DNA from: Chinchilla lanigera
Lineage: Eukaryota; Chordata; Mammalia; Rodentia; Chinchillidae
Direction: 5' to 3'
Length of the DNA stretch: 64,000 bases
Assembly: GCF_000276665.1 (NCBI RefSeq)
Contig: NW_004955447.1
Span: forward strand, 10,645,017 to 10,709,016
Under the pieces are notes generated by a model. The model saw only the letters and a program-made list of their open reading frames with translations. It was not told the DNA's origin and did not search any database. Shown here piece after piece: positions 1-12,379 of this stretch (the stretch's first letter is position 1; the number at the start of each line of letters is the position of its first letter). The position numbers and the translations under genes were made by a program.

Positions 1-487
1 TCGTCCACAGAGATTAGAGGTTGTTTACAACACAAAATATGCTCACTGACTATGCTGTTCTGGAACAGTTCAAAGCCACTGCATTTTAATTATTTTCCTC
101 CTTTTAGTTGGTCCAAAAGAAGAGAAAGTAAGAGCTGCTATAATGGCGTGAGAATAAGAGATAGAAGACACAGTCTACAGTCATCAGGCATGTGCCATGG
201 CTATCACAGAGAGAGAGAAAAGTCTGTAAATAAAAACCACAACTGAAATAATCTTTTGAATTTAAATGTGATATATACAGATCATCAACAGATAGCAAAG
301 TTTCAGTTTTTAAAACCCAGTATTCATTAATAGTCTGTGGCATGTCATTCTATGGTAAGTCCTAACCTCCCAGAAATACAGAAATATTAATATTGATATA
401 ATGGAGAAAGGTAGCTCAGCCTGTCTACAAAGTGAACATGTAATATCACTGACCACCAGGTAAGTGTATTCTGTTTTGTTCTGTGAT
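1..487. other. AT-rich non-coding stretch
   Basis: Short overlapping frames on both strands, no repeat body recognised and no gene seen. Confidence 0.6.
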
Positions 488-556
488 TCTGGAGACCAAG
501 CGCAGGTCCTCACACATGTCAGGGAAGTGCTCTACCCATGAGCTACAGGCCCCTAC
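488..556 (-). mobile_element. ID-type SINE fragment
   Basis: On the minus strand the sequence reads GGGGCCTGTAGCTCATGGGTAGAGCACTTCCCTG and continues into a degenerate B-box region. This is an old, diverged tRNA-derived ID-like core with no clear A tail or target duplication. Confidence 0.55.
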
Positions 557-759
557 CCCTGAGATGAGCACAATTGAAGCACTTACAATTTTATTTTTCC
601 ACCTCTCCCAAATAATTACAGTTTTGAAATTCTGTCAATATTCTTCTGCCTCTAACATGAATCCTCAAAAATACAATTTTCAGGTGACGCTACAACCATG
701 AAACCTAGATGTCTTTTACTGACATACCCCATCTGATCATTAACTGAGCTCAATCAACT

Positions 760-1260
760 TGACTTAAGGAAGAACTGCCTAGCAGAGGAGTAATCCTCCA
801 TGTGTCTGGCGATGATTGATATCTAGGAGAGCCAAGTGAGGGCGGAAGACCTGCCCCAGACGTGGCTGGCACCAACCAATAGGCTCATGACCAGGACAGA
901 ATAAAAAGGGAAAGAAGAACCAAGTGTTTCCCTCTTGGGATGAGTTCCAGTACTTACCATCCCCAGTGGATACTAGTATCCAGTTTCTTTCAGTCTCCCC
1001 ACAGCCTCTTTAGTTTCCAGTGCAGACGCACACAGGTGGCCATGGAGTAAGTGAGCTCCAGATCTCCAACCTTCCTATGGTGGGTCCTCTGCCCCCGCAG
1101 CACACAGCCCTGGTGTAATCTCACACTTCTGACACCACTGATGCCATGGGACCCCTCCATCTCTGATTCTGCAAGCCTGCCTGGTAAATATGTTTGTATA
1201 ATTATACATAGAGTGTATATTGATTTTGCTCCTTTAGAGCACCTTACCTAATACACAGGG
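760..1260 (+). mobile_element. Possible LTR-like interspersed repeat, unresolved
   Basis: The block has an internal GC-richer composition, a phrase resembling an old repeat I half recognise (ACCAACCAATAGGCTCATGACC, then AATAAAAAGGGAAAG), and no open frame beyond 66 codons. It looks unlike the AT-rich flanks. I cannot assign a family, and it may be another repeat class. Confidence 0.3.
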
Positions 1261-3703
1261 TTACCAGGACCTATGAATTTGGTCTTCCTGGCTGGTTCTA
1301 ACACTTACACCAAAGGCATTACTTGCAGAGATGCCCACCCTCACACATAATGTACACCCTCAACACAATGTATCCTTTGCCTCTCCATTCTTCTACTAGT
1401 CACCATAGGGCAGCAGTGGCAAACCTCTGGCACATGTGTGGCAACCTGCTGTTTGTTACCACTGAAAACTCTAAAAGGTTCACCTTCACTCCCACGGGAC
1501 AAGTTTACTAGCTAAATAATAATTCTCCATTTCATTAGGAAAGAGTACGTTCGGCCAAGTTCCCTAAATGTCTTCCACACACAATAGCTGTCGTTATGGG
1601 TTTACGATTTCACATAAGAAAGCAAACCTTGTGGAATGCACACTGGTTTAGTTTTATTGAATGCATATGTTGGTAATTTTTAGAAAGGAAGAGAAAAATC
1701 TGAATTTCGTGGTGTTTTAGATGATGAGCAGCGCTCATCATCTATGTGTCACAAAGTGATTTTATTGCATCTTTCAACATTTATGATCACTGAGCAAAAT
1801 CTAAACCTAGATAACATGAGTCTTGACTGTGTTTACCCACTGGAGATTCTCACTGTAGAGAGTAGTTGAAGAACAAAGTTCATTAACACGGCTGTGGCCT
1901 ACATGGAATATTTTCTAAGCTAAGACAATTTCAATTCGATTCTCCTCAAAGTCAGTTGACTGGAATTCTTGGCTGACTCCCAAGCATTTTTTTTAAAGGT
2001 TACCAGCTTAATTGAATGAAATCAGAGCCTGCAGCCATCAACAATTATCTATAGAGCAGTACTTGTTATTAAACTGAATAAAGTGAAAGTTAGAAACCAA
2101 CCACATTTGTACATGGTGTAGTAGATGATTTTCCATATGACGAGTCGATGGCATCTTTTACCAGTGTGAAAACATCCTGAAGATCTACTTGTTTCTTCTG
2201 GCATGTGGGTACCACACAGATGCTCTAGGATATTAGCTATATATCTCAAACTGACCTGCACTTATGTGTTAAAAATCAAAATTAATCAAATTAGCCTAGA
2301 GTGATGGAGGAGAAAACTGCACTAAAAGGAAACTCAGGCTGTTTTGTATGGAGAACAATGAAGCTATGAGCATTACGTTTCCTGTTGCTCAGTCACATCC
2401 ATTAAAGCACAGGTGTGTCGTCCATTGTTTAGTAGTTACTTATATATTTCCTTGCTCCTGAAAACTTCCTGGATTCATTCAAGAACCAAATGCCTACAGC
2501 TGTGATGGACAGAACTTGAAATTACCAAGCAACACAGTCATAATTACACTGTCCCAAATACATTATTAGATAACTATATATCACATTATATATCATGTAC
2601 GGCTATTTATTAAATGGTAGAAAGATAATTCCATCCTAAGATTTAAAAGTGTTTATATTTCTTTTTTAGTAATAGACTAGAGCTAGAAATATACATTGAA
2701 AGTCAAAGAGATCAGAGTTTTCCAGGGTCTTGCTTTTAAATATAGCCTATTCAAACATAATTGTTTACAATTAATATTCAATTACATCTAATATTTAAAG
2801 GATTAAACCCCAATCACCATGTTTCTCCCTAGGAGGAACACCTCAATATTAATGCCAAAGTGAATTTGAACATCATTTAAATCTTCTTTTCCTGAGAGTC
2901 ATGTTTCTCAGCTCACTTTCTATGTGATGATTTGTGTATTCAAAACTCACTTTGACTGTCTCATCTGAGGATGCTAACAATGCTAGATGCTTAGGAAAAT
3001 ACAGTAAAGAGCAAATTGAGGATGAACTCTTTCTGGAATGATGTTACACTTGCATAACTTTTTAATTTAATTTCTCATCATCAACCCGTGGAGCAAACAT
3101 ATCAAGACTGCATTCACCTTTATCAGAAATCACAAATATGAAACTTTCGCGTTTGTCCTAGATTCAGACTCATCTAAATATGCATAGTTCCCTATTTCTT
3201 GCATAACTTTATGAATCTTTTACTGCACTACAATTTGAGAGCTGAGATATTGGTGGTTGGTTCAGAAATATTTTTAAAAGACATACCTTTCTTTGAATTG
3301 ACTGCAGCTTTTTAGGAATGCCTGCAGTACATAAAAGGACAAAAACAACTTAGTCCACATTGTTCAAGATAAAAATTCTAAACTGTCTATGATTCTCCAG
3401 TAAATAGGTGGAATTACACTATGTAAAACAAAATCAGAGAAGACAAAGTCTCCAATTCCTGTTTTCTCTATTAAAGGTAAGTATACTTGACACCGACTCT
3501 GACAGAACTAATACAATTCGGAGGAAAACCGAGCTCAAAGAAGAAGATTTTTGTAAGAAACCACACACACTCAGGCAAATGTCCTGGAGAGAAGTAGTCC
3601 AGTTTAGTAAAAGATTTAAGAATATTTTAAAGCACTGTTTAGAGAATGTAAAAGTAAATGATGCCTATGTTGGCCAAGTGTAGAACCTAAAAATAACAAA
3701 ATA
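1261..3703. other. AT-rich intron-like stretch
   Basis: Only 60-90-codon frames with no recognisable domains. A plus-strand 91-codon frame at 3,408-3,683 is lysine- and arginine-rich but has no family resemblance. No repeat recognised beyond possible decayed copies. Confidence 0.6.
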
Positions 3704-3802
3704 GCTGCTCATGGCAGCACAGGACTATAACCTCAGTATTCTGGGAGACTGAGGCAAATTTGAGGCCAGCCTGAGCTACATAGTGAGTTCCCAGCCAATC
3801 TC
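3704..3802 (+). mobile_element. B1-type SINE (7SL-derived)
   Basis: The sequence follows the B1 order: a GGCAGCAC...TAACCTCAGTATTCTGGGAG start, GAGGCAAATTTGAGGCCAGCCTG, then AGCTACATAGTGAGTTC. It is diverged, lacks a clean A tail and is followed by a CT/T-rich stretch. B1 elements are specific to rodents. Confidence 0.75.
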
Positions 3803-4871
3803 CATAATCTCTCTCTCTTTTATTTTTTTTTTAAATAAAATAAGATCAGTGAGTGCTCTAGCAAAAGTGAACCAAACCCAACAGAGAACTAACAATACAG
3901 AAAAATAGTGGTTTCTACTGAAGTCATGACAACTGTTTTCTAATCTTGAATAGGTTATTACTATTAGTGAAAATTCAGGCATTAATACTGAGTATCACAT
4001 AATAAGATACATATATGGCCTATATATCTACAGGTAATATATAAGAATAAGAAATGTGTTAGAATTTCATAGTCATAAATGGTTGAATGTTCACAGGACA
4101 CTTCATGACATGTAAAAAATTTAAAATAATCAATGCAACTGTTGCTTATTAAAGATGTCCCTCATAGGTCAGTCTTATTTCCATGACTGCATCTTCAACA
4201 TGCAAGGTTGGTGAAAGTCAAACCTTCTAAAAATGGCTTAAATTGTCTGATCTCTGTTTCACCAAAGTGACTCTACCTTTCCCTAACATCTTCAGTGCCC
4301 TCTAAAATCTAAGCGCCAGCCCCACCGAACTCAGCTGTTTGAAAGAACAATCCACTTTTAGCTTTGGAACTTCACACGTCCCCTTCTGCCTCAAATACTT
4401 TTGTCTTCACTCTTTGCATGGCAAATGTTACCATTTTTCAGAAATCATTTTGGACATCATTTCTTTTGAAAGAATACGTTGTCCTTGGCCTGGCTGGGAA
4501 GTGCAGACGTCCTTGTGGACACTGTAAGGTAACATGATATCGTGCGCTGCATCACAAATCCTTGTGAACCCTTAGTCACATTGCCTTTCTCCCAACTGCA
4601 CTTGGAAAACTTCTCTTGAAAACAACACTAATTAATCCCTGGTTTGAAGTATTTGCAGATTTCCCTTGGTAAAAATGCCCCACCACACCCAAACCAGGGC
4701 AGTTTCAAAATACAAAGAGTTTAAATACTTAAGGAACTTAGGGGAATTGATACATTTCTGTATCTTTCTCATAAATACACATAGAAAATTAAATTTAGGC
4801 TGTATAAAACTACAAAGCCCCTAAACAAGTCACTGAATTCCAATCTTAGTTAGATTTGGATGTTAAAGTGT

Positions 4872-4940
4872 ATTCTATGCCAGGTACTCTGCTAAGCACC
4901 TTTCATTTATTATTTCATTTAATTTGTACAACCACTGGTA
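4872..4940 (-). mobile_element. MIR SINE fragment
   Basis: GCCAGGTACTCTGCTAAGCACCTTTCAT followed by TTATTTCATTTAAT matches the reverse complement of the MIR 3' region (the 'gtgccaggcactgttctaagcgcttta...ctcatttaatcctcac' motif). Core only and old. Confidence 0.6.
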
Positions 4941-5544
4941 CACATACGTATTTTTATATATAACTTATCATGTATCATATACATTTTATATGAGAATAAT
5001 TTACATGAGACTAAAACTCGACAGTACTAAACAACTCTTTTAACATGACAAAAACAGTGAATGTCCAAAGCAAGATTCAAAGCAACACTGTCTGTTTCCA
5101 AACCCTTGGATCTTACCCTTATACTTTACTTTTGCCATAAACTGTACTATACTGCACAGCCCCTGTTCATTCCATTATTTATTACACATAAGTCAAGCAA
5201 TGCCCAGAAAAGGAACACACAGATATGTACATTTCTGGTTCTTTAAATGGGTTTTGGATAAATGGCTGAGACAGATCATAAAATGTGTTCAGTTCATTTT
5301 AGCCTTTATCTATTCGACCTCCCATCCATACAACCTAAAACAACCAAACTATCATCAAGTCTCAGATATTCTTCAAACATTCTATATCTTTATAGGTTTA
5401 TTATTCAGCAAAGCAATCTTCATGCGCCTGAATCGTTCTGCTCTCTTCTAAGTCTAACCATGTATGGTATTATATCTAGTACGTATATCACATATTTTGA
5501 CATTTAATCATACATGTCTCATAAACACCAATGGAACTTGAAGT

Positions 5545-5655
5545 TCCTTGATTGCAAGAACTGCTTTTGTACTTCTCTGGGAATCCCTGAAGCCTCCCGT
5601 GCAGTGTTATATATCAAATATTTATTCAAATGTTTCCTCAATTGAATCATAAAGA
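5545..5655 (+). mobile_element. L2 3'-end fragment
   Basis: A run from CTTGATTGCAAGAACTG through CCTCCCGTGCAGTGTTATATATC and AATATTTATTCAAATG resembles the L2 3' tail (the 'gagggcagggactg...cagtgcctggcacat...aaatgtttgttgaatgaat' order). It is degenerate. Confidence 0.4.
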
Positions 5656-5971
5656 AATGATTTTTGAAACTGTAGGAAAGAAGAAATCTAATATGTCACA
5701 GTTCTATACCTTGGTACCATATTTGAATCGGCTTTGATTTGCATCTCTTGATAATAGAATTTCAAACGTTTCCAATGAAAGTTAGTAGTTTAGTTCAAAA
5801 AAGAACAGAAGTAAAGAAGATGCAAAAAGGCGAACACTCCACGCTCCTCTCTTCTCTCATCATGTAAGTGAGGAGCACATTTTCTAGTGATTTTGGTGTT
5901 GAGCACAAGAACTGTTTTGCAGTTCCACAAGGCTTTGTGAAATACATGAGGTATGATAAAAAAATACCGCA

Positions 5972-6190
5972 TTAAATTTCTAAAATTTTATTATAGTTAC
6001 AAACACAGCCATAATCCTCTTCAAAATACCCCTCACTGAGAATACACTTACTCCATCTCTCATGCCATTCTCGGAGCAATTCTGAAAGTTCTCTTTCACG
6101 TTTTTAGTTACAGTATACTGGTTGCCAAGATGTCCTGAACTTACTGGAAACACTTTTCTTTCACCATCATTTTGAGTCTGTCTTTCCATT
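5972..6190 (-). pseudogene. Mariner/Tc1-like transposase C-terminal remnant
   Basis: On the minus strand, frame 6,103-5,972 encodes a 43-residue segment ending in a stop. It contains REWHERWSKC followed by SEGYFEED, which matches the W..RW.KC...G.YFE signature at the C-terminus of mariner-type transposases. Further upstream (about 6,175-6,135) a second frame carries LKMMVKEKCFQ-like sequence, separated from the first by a stop and frameshift. The copy is 5'-truncated and inactive. Assignment rests on motif recognition, not a search. Confidence 0.5.
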
Positions 6191-6204
6191 GGATGCACTG
6201 GGCA

Positions 6205-6345
6205 CCAGAATGCACCGTGTTGTTTTTAGAACACCTCATAAAGATACTGACAAAAGAGGACTTCCAGAACTGCTTCAGACAGTGGCAAGAACAAGGGATA
6301 AGTGTGCTTGAAGCATAAGGAATATTTTGAGGGGTACTGATAGCA
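6205..6345 (+). pseudogene. Second mariner-like transposase C-terminal remnant, opposite strand
   Basis: The plus strand at 6,235-6,291 encodes LIKILTKEDFQNCFRQWQE, typical of the same transposase region as the neighbouring minus-strand relic. After a frameshift a YFEGY signature appears at 6,323-6,337. The two relics point away from each other, head to head. Both are N-terminally truncated near 6,190-6,230. Confidence 0.45.
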
Positions 6346-6789
6346 ATGTGCCATTTACTGCAATAAATAATTTAAACATACACCGTGCTGTTTAGTCAGC
6401 CTTTGTAAATGCTGCCATGGTCTGATGTATGGTTCTGTCATGGGAAACACTGCTTTGCTTAGTTTGTTCAGAACCAACAAGCATCACCTTTTTGAGTTGT
6501 GATGGTTTTCTGTTCACCTGTCATGACATCTGCCTTGATTTTCTAAATGCTACATATGGTGACAACGGGAAGTTGCTGGTAGTAGATATTACTGGACTAC
6601 GCATGAATTCGTCCTGAGATAAGCTCAGTTCACGGGGAAAGTGTGCTTAGAGTAGCATTAAGAGCTAATTAGGCAAATCTGGGGTTGCAGGTATGGCCTA
6701 ATTGGTGTCTTCTTGAATATGAGATTGAAGAAATTAATAAGGATGATTCTTACTGTTCTTATACGCAATACCCAAGTGTCCATGATAAG

Positions 6790-6965
6790 AAGTGATCCAA
6801 ACACTTTATAGCCACTCAGTTATTTAGACCTCATGACCATGAGGAGGTAAGTATTATTTTTACTGTTGTTGTACAAAAAAGGAAAGATCAGCAATGTAAC
6901 ATCTCCAGGGTCATTCATCTCAGAGGAGAAGAACAAAAACTTGAATCCAGAACCACTGAATGTAA
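6790..6965 (-). mobile_element. MIR SINE
   Basis: ACACTTTATAGCCACTCAGTTATTTAGACCTCATGACCATGAGGAGGTAAGTATTATTTTTA follows the reverse-complement MIR order (cacttta...cattta..cctca.gac..tgaggtaggtactattatt). A decayed 5' region with TTGAATCCAGAACCACTGA follows. Confidence 0.6.
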
Positions 6966-7466
6966 GACTCCCTGAACCACCCTGGAACGATGCAATAATA
7001 TACCCGAAATGCTTGTGGATCCCTGCAGCTACTGCTGGCTGCTATGTATCACAAAAGCTGCATGTAGTAGGGGAAAATTAATCACCAGCACCCACGTTAT
7101 GGTGGCTTGTACAGAAAAGTGTGCCTGTTTTGGGGAATTCTTTCCTATTGCAAGAAAGAGACCTGTTACTGGAACCCAAACTGCAATTTAAAAAGGTCCA
7201 TAAATTCTTTCATTAACAGCTAGCAAGACCTCTGGTGTTACTAATATTTAGTTTCAGTGAGAAACAAATGATAATACCCACATTAAAGTTAAAAAAATAT
7301 ATTTCTGGGCAAAATAGGGAAGATAGAAAGACATACCTTGGAGAATAAGAAGCTGTATGTATTCACATATCAGAGTAAAAACGGGCAGCAAGAACTGTGT
7401 GTACATTTCCCTAACAAAATGATGGCCTCATGTCTAAAAGGGTATGACTATAAGACCACATATTCA

Positions 7467-7470
7467 GCAC

Positions 7471-7509
<39 letters not shown>

Positions 7510-7524
7510 CACACACACATGCAC
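7467..7524. repeat. (CA)n microsatellite
   Basis: About 50 bp of nearly pure CA repeat, interrupted by single G and T substitutions near each end. It also accounts for the TH-repeat frame reading through it. Confidence 0.95.
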
Positions 7525-9064
7525 AACTTTTCTATCATGATTAAGTAAAACAGATGCAAAACGGGAAAACGTAAAATTATCTTCAATATTAAAATTTATA
7601 TAACATGACTATAAAACACCACTGATAACATGATATTATGTTTCACTTGAATCCTACTGTATGACTGTTACACATACCACAAGAGATCAACAGTGGGGCT
7701 TGTGAGGGAATTAAACCTTAATACTTATATTCATATTTAGAAGAACAATTGTCGCATACACGTAAAGTATTTCTGAACATCGTTCAATGTAAGTAATAGC
7801 GTGTTTAAGAACTCTGATCTTTCTTAATATGCCTCTGCTCTGTGAATTTAAATCAGTTCACTTGCCCATTAACATACACTTACCATCAAAGAATCTCTTA
7901 AAATAGAACAGTAGCACACTGCACTAGTCAGAAACCATAAATAAATATTAAAGCTATTGTTTTGAATAACTGTCTCCTTTCTTCTAAAACTTGGAAGCAA
8001 ATGGAATTTTTTTTATTTCTCCCAACAGAGTTAAAAATTGGAAGAAGATCAGTTGCTTGACACAGTGATCTATCATGAACTACAATGATATTATTCACAG
8101 GAGGACAAATGTGTCCATGATAGACTTGGGAATATGGATCGAACACAAATATTGCATTTCAATCCTGAGGAATTCAAGATATTAGAAAGGGAAATAAAAG
8201 CACTGACTATATTTTACAATGAAACTGCCTCTAAGAACTACAGGCAAGATTTCTCATTGACTTTATGGAAGGTACACTGAGATTTTTCCACACTTTTCCG
8301 TTCAGCTGAGAATACTGTTATAATTTTCATGTTTCAGATATTTGTGCTAAAAGTTGATTATATACAGGATATATGTGTGGGGGTGGGGGGTGTATACGTT
8401 AAGAATATGCATAAAAGACTTCAGGCACAAGAAGTAAGTAGGAGAATCATAAAAACGTTAGCACTTTCCTAGGAAAAACATTAAATTTAGTTTTACCAAG
8501 GCACAGATTCATTTCGAACAAATACAAATGACAAACTATGAGACTATAAATAGTCAAATGCACTGAAAATATAACTAGCTTTGCATTTTAAAATATGATT
8601 TTATCTTAGATATCCTGAATCATCCTTGGAGTTTATAAACTCAGTTTGTTTCTAAATTGTACTTAATGGAAGGTAAAGGTTAACACCAAGTGAATCATTG
8701 GCAAAGCAAAAGTAAAAGCTGTGCTTTCTGTACCTGACTTGGTAGTCATTAACTCATAATACTTCACACAAAGCAAACAAATAAAGGAAGCTAATCTTTG
8801 GAAATTCATCTTGAAAGATTTAAACGGTGTTCTTGAAAATGTCAAGTTCTTTTACTGGGTTATGTCTAGGAAGAAAAATAATGTTGGTAATTACTGATTC
8901 CTGTCCGAAGAAAATTTTCATATTTCTTGAAAAATGGAGTCAACATTGCAGGAAGGCAACACATAATTTACTATTAATGTCTTTATCAGCTGAATTCCAA
9001 ATAAGTGTTGCCAGGTTTTCAGGGTAATACTCAAATAGGCGCATAAGTAGGAAGGAGAGGTACC

Positions 9065-9084
9065 CTTTTTTTTTTTTTTTTTTT
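9065..9084. repeat. Poly-T tract
   Basis: A 20-base T homopolymer with no recognisable SINE body adjacent on the minus strand. It could be the tail of an eroded retroposon. Confidence 0.8.
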
Positions 9085-9606
9085 CAGATTAATTGTATAA
9101 AAGGCAAAGGGTAATGGGAAAAAGGCAGCCAAACAACTCATGGCCAGGCCTCAGAATTCTGCTGAAGAAAATGACCAGCTGACCGGAAGCAGATGAAATA
9201 CAGATAAGAAGAAAAAAAATGAAGATAAAAAAATTTTAAATGTGTTTTAAGATGGAGGCTATAAAAGCATTTTGATCCTCTGGACAGATGTATCAACAAC
9301 CAAATTATCTGAAAAAACTTACAAAATAGGTCCAACAACTCCTGTAATCTGTGAAGGAACTGGAAAAAATACAGAAAAGCCCAGGAAGACCACAGGCCAC
9401 TTAGATAAATGCATTCCACAAAGGCACAATTTACAAAAGAATAGATTTTTCAACGTAGCAAAAGAGAAGTTTACATAATTCTTAGAAAGTCTCCATTACA
9501 ACTTGCAGGGATGATCTATCTGGATGGTGCTAGGGAAGGATTTATTGTTTATTAGCACCATCTCAGCTACAATAACCACAGATTATTCAAGTGAGGTAAG
9601 AAGAGA

Positions 9607-9765
9607 CCAATGGTGCAGTATAGCGGTTAGGAGTGGGAGTTCCCAGTTCAGCTCTCAACATGAATCTGTGATCCATGTGCTCTCCGCATGTAATTTCCAC
9701 TGCTATACCTTGGCTTCCTCTCTGTAAGGTAGTGACCGTGGCATCTCTTTCTAACACTACACTGA
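9607..9765 (+). mobile_element. MIR SINE
   Basis: ACCAATGGTGCAGTATAGCGGTTAGGAGTGGGAGTT is the MIR tRNA-derived head (cagtatagtggttaagagc...ggg). TTCAGCTCTCAACATGAA, TACCTTGGCTTCCTC and TCTGTAAGGTAGTGACC follow in consensus order. Confidence 0.75.
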
Positions 9766-9994
9766 GAAACACATGTGTTTACTAGATTTTTGTGACAACA
9801 TACAACAGTAATTCACATGTCTGCCTCAGGGTAAATGAAAAATATTATCTCTAGCATTCTACCCCTTCAAAACACAGCCAGCATGGATCGCAGGGCAAGG
9901 AGGAAGACGGAGTCCAAGTTGTCTCAACAAGGCAATTGGCAAGGCCATTCATGACAATATTGTTTACACAATGGAAGATACAGAAATAAAATGA

Positions 9995-10351
9995 AGTAGA
10001 AGGACTGTAGTTCAGATCATGAGTGTCTCCCAAAGGCCCAGGTGCCCAAGTGGTGCTGTTGTGGGGTGATGGAACTTTCAAGAGTTGGGACCCAGTGGTA
10101 CAGCTTTAGCCCATCTGGTGCTCCTTCACAGGGGACCTTGGCACCCCAGCCCCATCCTCCTCCATCCCTTGCTTCCTGGCAACAAGGTGAGCAGTTTTGT
10201 GCTCCTGCTAAGATATACTGCCTGAGGCTCAGAAGCCACAAAATCCATCATGGACTACACCCTCCAAAGCTATGGGCCAAAACAAACCGTTTCTCTTTAT
10301 AAGGTGATTAGCTCAAGCATTTTGTTGCAGAGACAAAAAGCTGTCCAATAA
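9995..10351 (+). mobile_element. Solitary MaLR-type LTR (ERVL-MaLR)
   Basis: The stretch contains GTGTCTCCCAAAGGCCCAGGTG near its start, GGTGCTGTTGTGGGGTGATGG...GAACTTTCAAGAGTTGGGACC, and AGCTATGGGCCAAAACAAACCGTTTCTCTTTATAAGG...CAAGCATTTTGTTGCAGAGACAAAAAGC near its end. That order is typical of MaLR LTRs, in which a 'gccaaaataaacc..ttct' polyadenylation region precedes the 3' end. No internal viral genes are seen. Subfamily not determined. Confidence 0.6.
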
Positions 10352-11239
10352 GGATGTTTAGCAAGAAGAACTCAAAAGCTACTTCGTAAGAGATCCATTC
10401 TAGAAGCTCTAGTGCATCAACCAGTCCATGTAGGCTGTGACTTCTCTGCCACAGGAGCTATTTCAAACAGAAGTGAGCAAGAACAATGGGCATCAACCCT
10501 GACTCCCACAACAGATGGATGTAGCAGTCAGGGAATGCCATGCTAAGCACACTCCTATAATGCACGCTCACTATACTTGTGCTACAATTTGAGTTACTTT
10601 TTTGTACGTTATCCATCTCATCCTTTTATAACATACAAAGAGCAAGAGCATTAAAAGCAATAACAAGGGAGAGGAATTAAAAGATAATAATGAAGGAAAT
10701 CATCAGCACTGAGGTGTGAATTGGGTCAAGAGCAGGGATGACCACGAAAGGTGAGGAACAGCTTAGAAAAACAATGCGCATGTTTCTAAGCTGATACACT
10801 AGGAAGAAAAGCAGCTGGCTGTCAAAGGAGCAGAGTTCTCCAGGTGTGGATGACCGAAAGAGCAGCATCAGTTCTTGATGTCTCCCAACCCAAATGTCAA
10901 CTGGGGAAATAGAAATGTAGTCTCAAACTTAATAAGTGAAGTAACAACAACTGAAGGCCTTTTGTCAAAATCTACAGGTAATTATAGTTTCTGGGTGTGT
11001 CCAAACTTGCACAAATGAGGAGTGGAAATGCCCAAGGAGTAGGACCTATAAGGAATGATTCACCATAGAACTCCTACCACAAGGAAGTTGAAGAACATGG
11101 CTGGTTTTAAAATGAGGTTAAAGACCAGTAGCCCTAGTCATGTACTTCTCTCTTTCAAGATTTTAAAATAATTCCAAAAAGCACTAAGAAGGTGAAATAT
11201 TTCATAACTAAAAACCAGGTAAGTTTCTTTCTTCCTTGC
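10352..11239. other. Non-coding stretch, no recognised feature
   Basis: Mixed composition, frames of at most 63 codons. Nothing further seen. Confidence 0.55.
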
Positions 11240-11413
11240 AGTACTGGAGATTGAACTCAGAGCCTTTGCACTGAGCTACATCTCCAGCTCTTTTGACTTT
11301 TATTTTGAGACAGGGCTTCTATCACTAAGTTGATCAAGCTGGACTCCAACTTTATGATCTTGCTGCTCAAGTTCCCAGAGTGGAGGAATTAAATCACAGG
11401 TAGACATGCCCAA
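11240..11413 (-). mobile_element. B1-ID composite SINE
   Basis: Read on the minus strand, a B1-type unit (11,413-11,305, with ...GCCCTGTCTCAAAATAAAAGTC at its 3' end) runs straight into an ID-type unit (11,292-11,240: GAGCTGGAGATGTAGCTCAGTG...GAGTTCAATCTCCAGTACTG). Dimeric B1-ID SINEs are known from several non-murine rodent families, in contrast to the ID-B1 order of murine B4. The copy is diverged and no target duplication was found. Confidence 0.6.
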
Positions 11414-11420
11414 CTTCTAA

Positions 11421-12379
11421 AATCTGAGATTCTTAAAAAGCAACCTGAGGACCTGCCGCCCCCCCAAAAAAAAACACAACATACACTTAATTCTTCAGGA
11501 TGCATGCTTGAGGCTGCTGGGTTTATGATCTTTTTTTGCACTTTTCAAAGGACCAGCCTATACTCACAAAGAAAGGGATTGAACGGGGTCTGCACAGCAA
11601 ACAGTACTTCCCTCTGACTTAACCCAACATCCTGAACATAAACAGACTCCCGTAACTGAAAAGCAACGTACAGTAAGGCTAAACAATGGTTAAAACAGGA
11701 GGAGGTGACAATAAAAAGCTTTCCTTTTCTCACCCACTACGCTACTACTGCTACTTGGCTGTGCCGTTCTTTAACAAAGATGTTTACACTGAGACTTAAG
11801 GAAAGGTTAAAAAAATAGAAATGGAGGCTTAATTTTGGAAAACTAATCAGAACCAAGGAATCACAGAGATTTCAAGCTGTAAAAGCTCTGGAGATTGGCT
11901 GGCGAAATCCTCAGTAAGAATTTATAATAGGTAAAATTTCGAAGCATTTAAAGCTCACGTTAATTTCAAATTACAAAGTAATTCTGGAAATAAATGTAAT
12001 AATTTGTAAGGCAAGTGATACTGTGGCTCTACGCTTCATCATAAATACGTACACACTTGAGTAGAGCTGACACGGAACACAGCTGTGTGCATGAGCGCGA
12101 GGCCTTCTCAGTTCTCTCTGCTCCAGCCCCTATAACCTCTGCAAGTACCTTAATGAATACCCAAGGGCATCCCGCCGCACAGAATATTCCCTGGCTTGTT
12201 TGGAAATAAGGCAACAGTCCCCCTTGGAGGTAAGTCGTCAGTGCAAAAACTTGTCCTCTTTCCTTCCCCAGCAAATGAAAACCATGCTCCCCACTTGAGA
12301 AAGGCAACTCTGGTTACCTGCCTCCAATGAGTATGCCCAGGAAACACTCCGGGGACTTAAGACAGTCAAGCAGGTTGAT
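11421..12379. other. Non-coding stretch
   Basis: A 92-codon minus-strand frame at 12,029-12,307 overlaps another frame and has no recognised domain. Nothing else is seen apart from a CCCCCC-A8 junction near 11,461. Confidence 0.5.

Larger units (their letters stand above)
6966..9606. other. AT-rich stretch with microsatellite and poly-T
   Basis: Nothing gene-like. It contains the CA repeat (7,467-7,524), a G-rich patch (8,375-8,390) and the T tract (9,065-9,084), otherwise AT-rich with short frames only. Confidence 0.6.

Noticed and set aside
7338..7544. 68-codon plus-strand frame with a TH repeat
   Set aside because: The HTHTHT run is the translated CA microsatellite.
9065..9084. Minus-strand SINE next to the poly-T tract
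   Set aside because: No A/B box or B1 body follows the tract on the minus strand.
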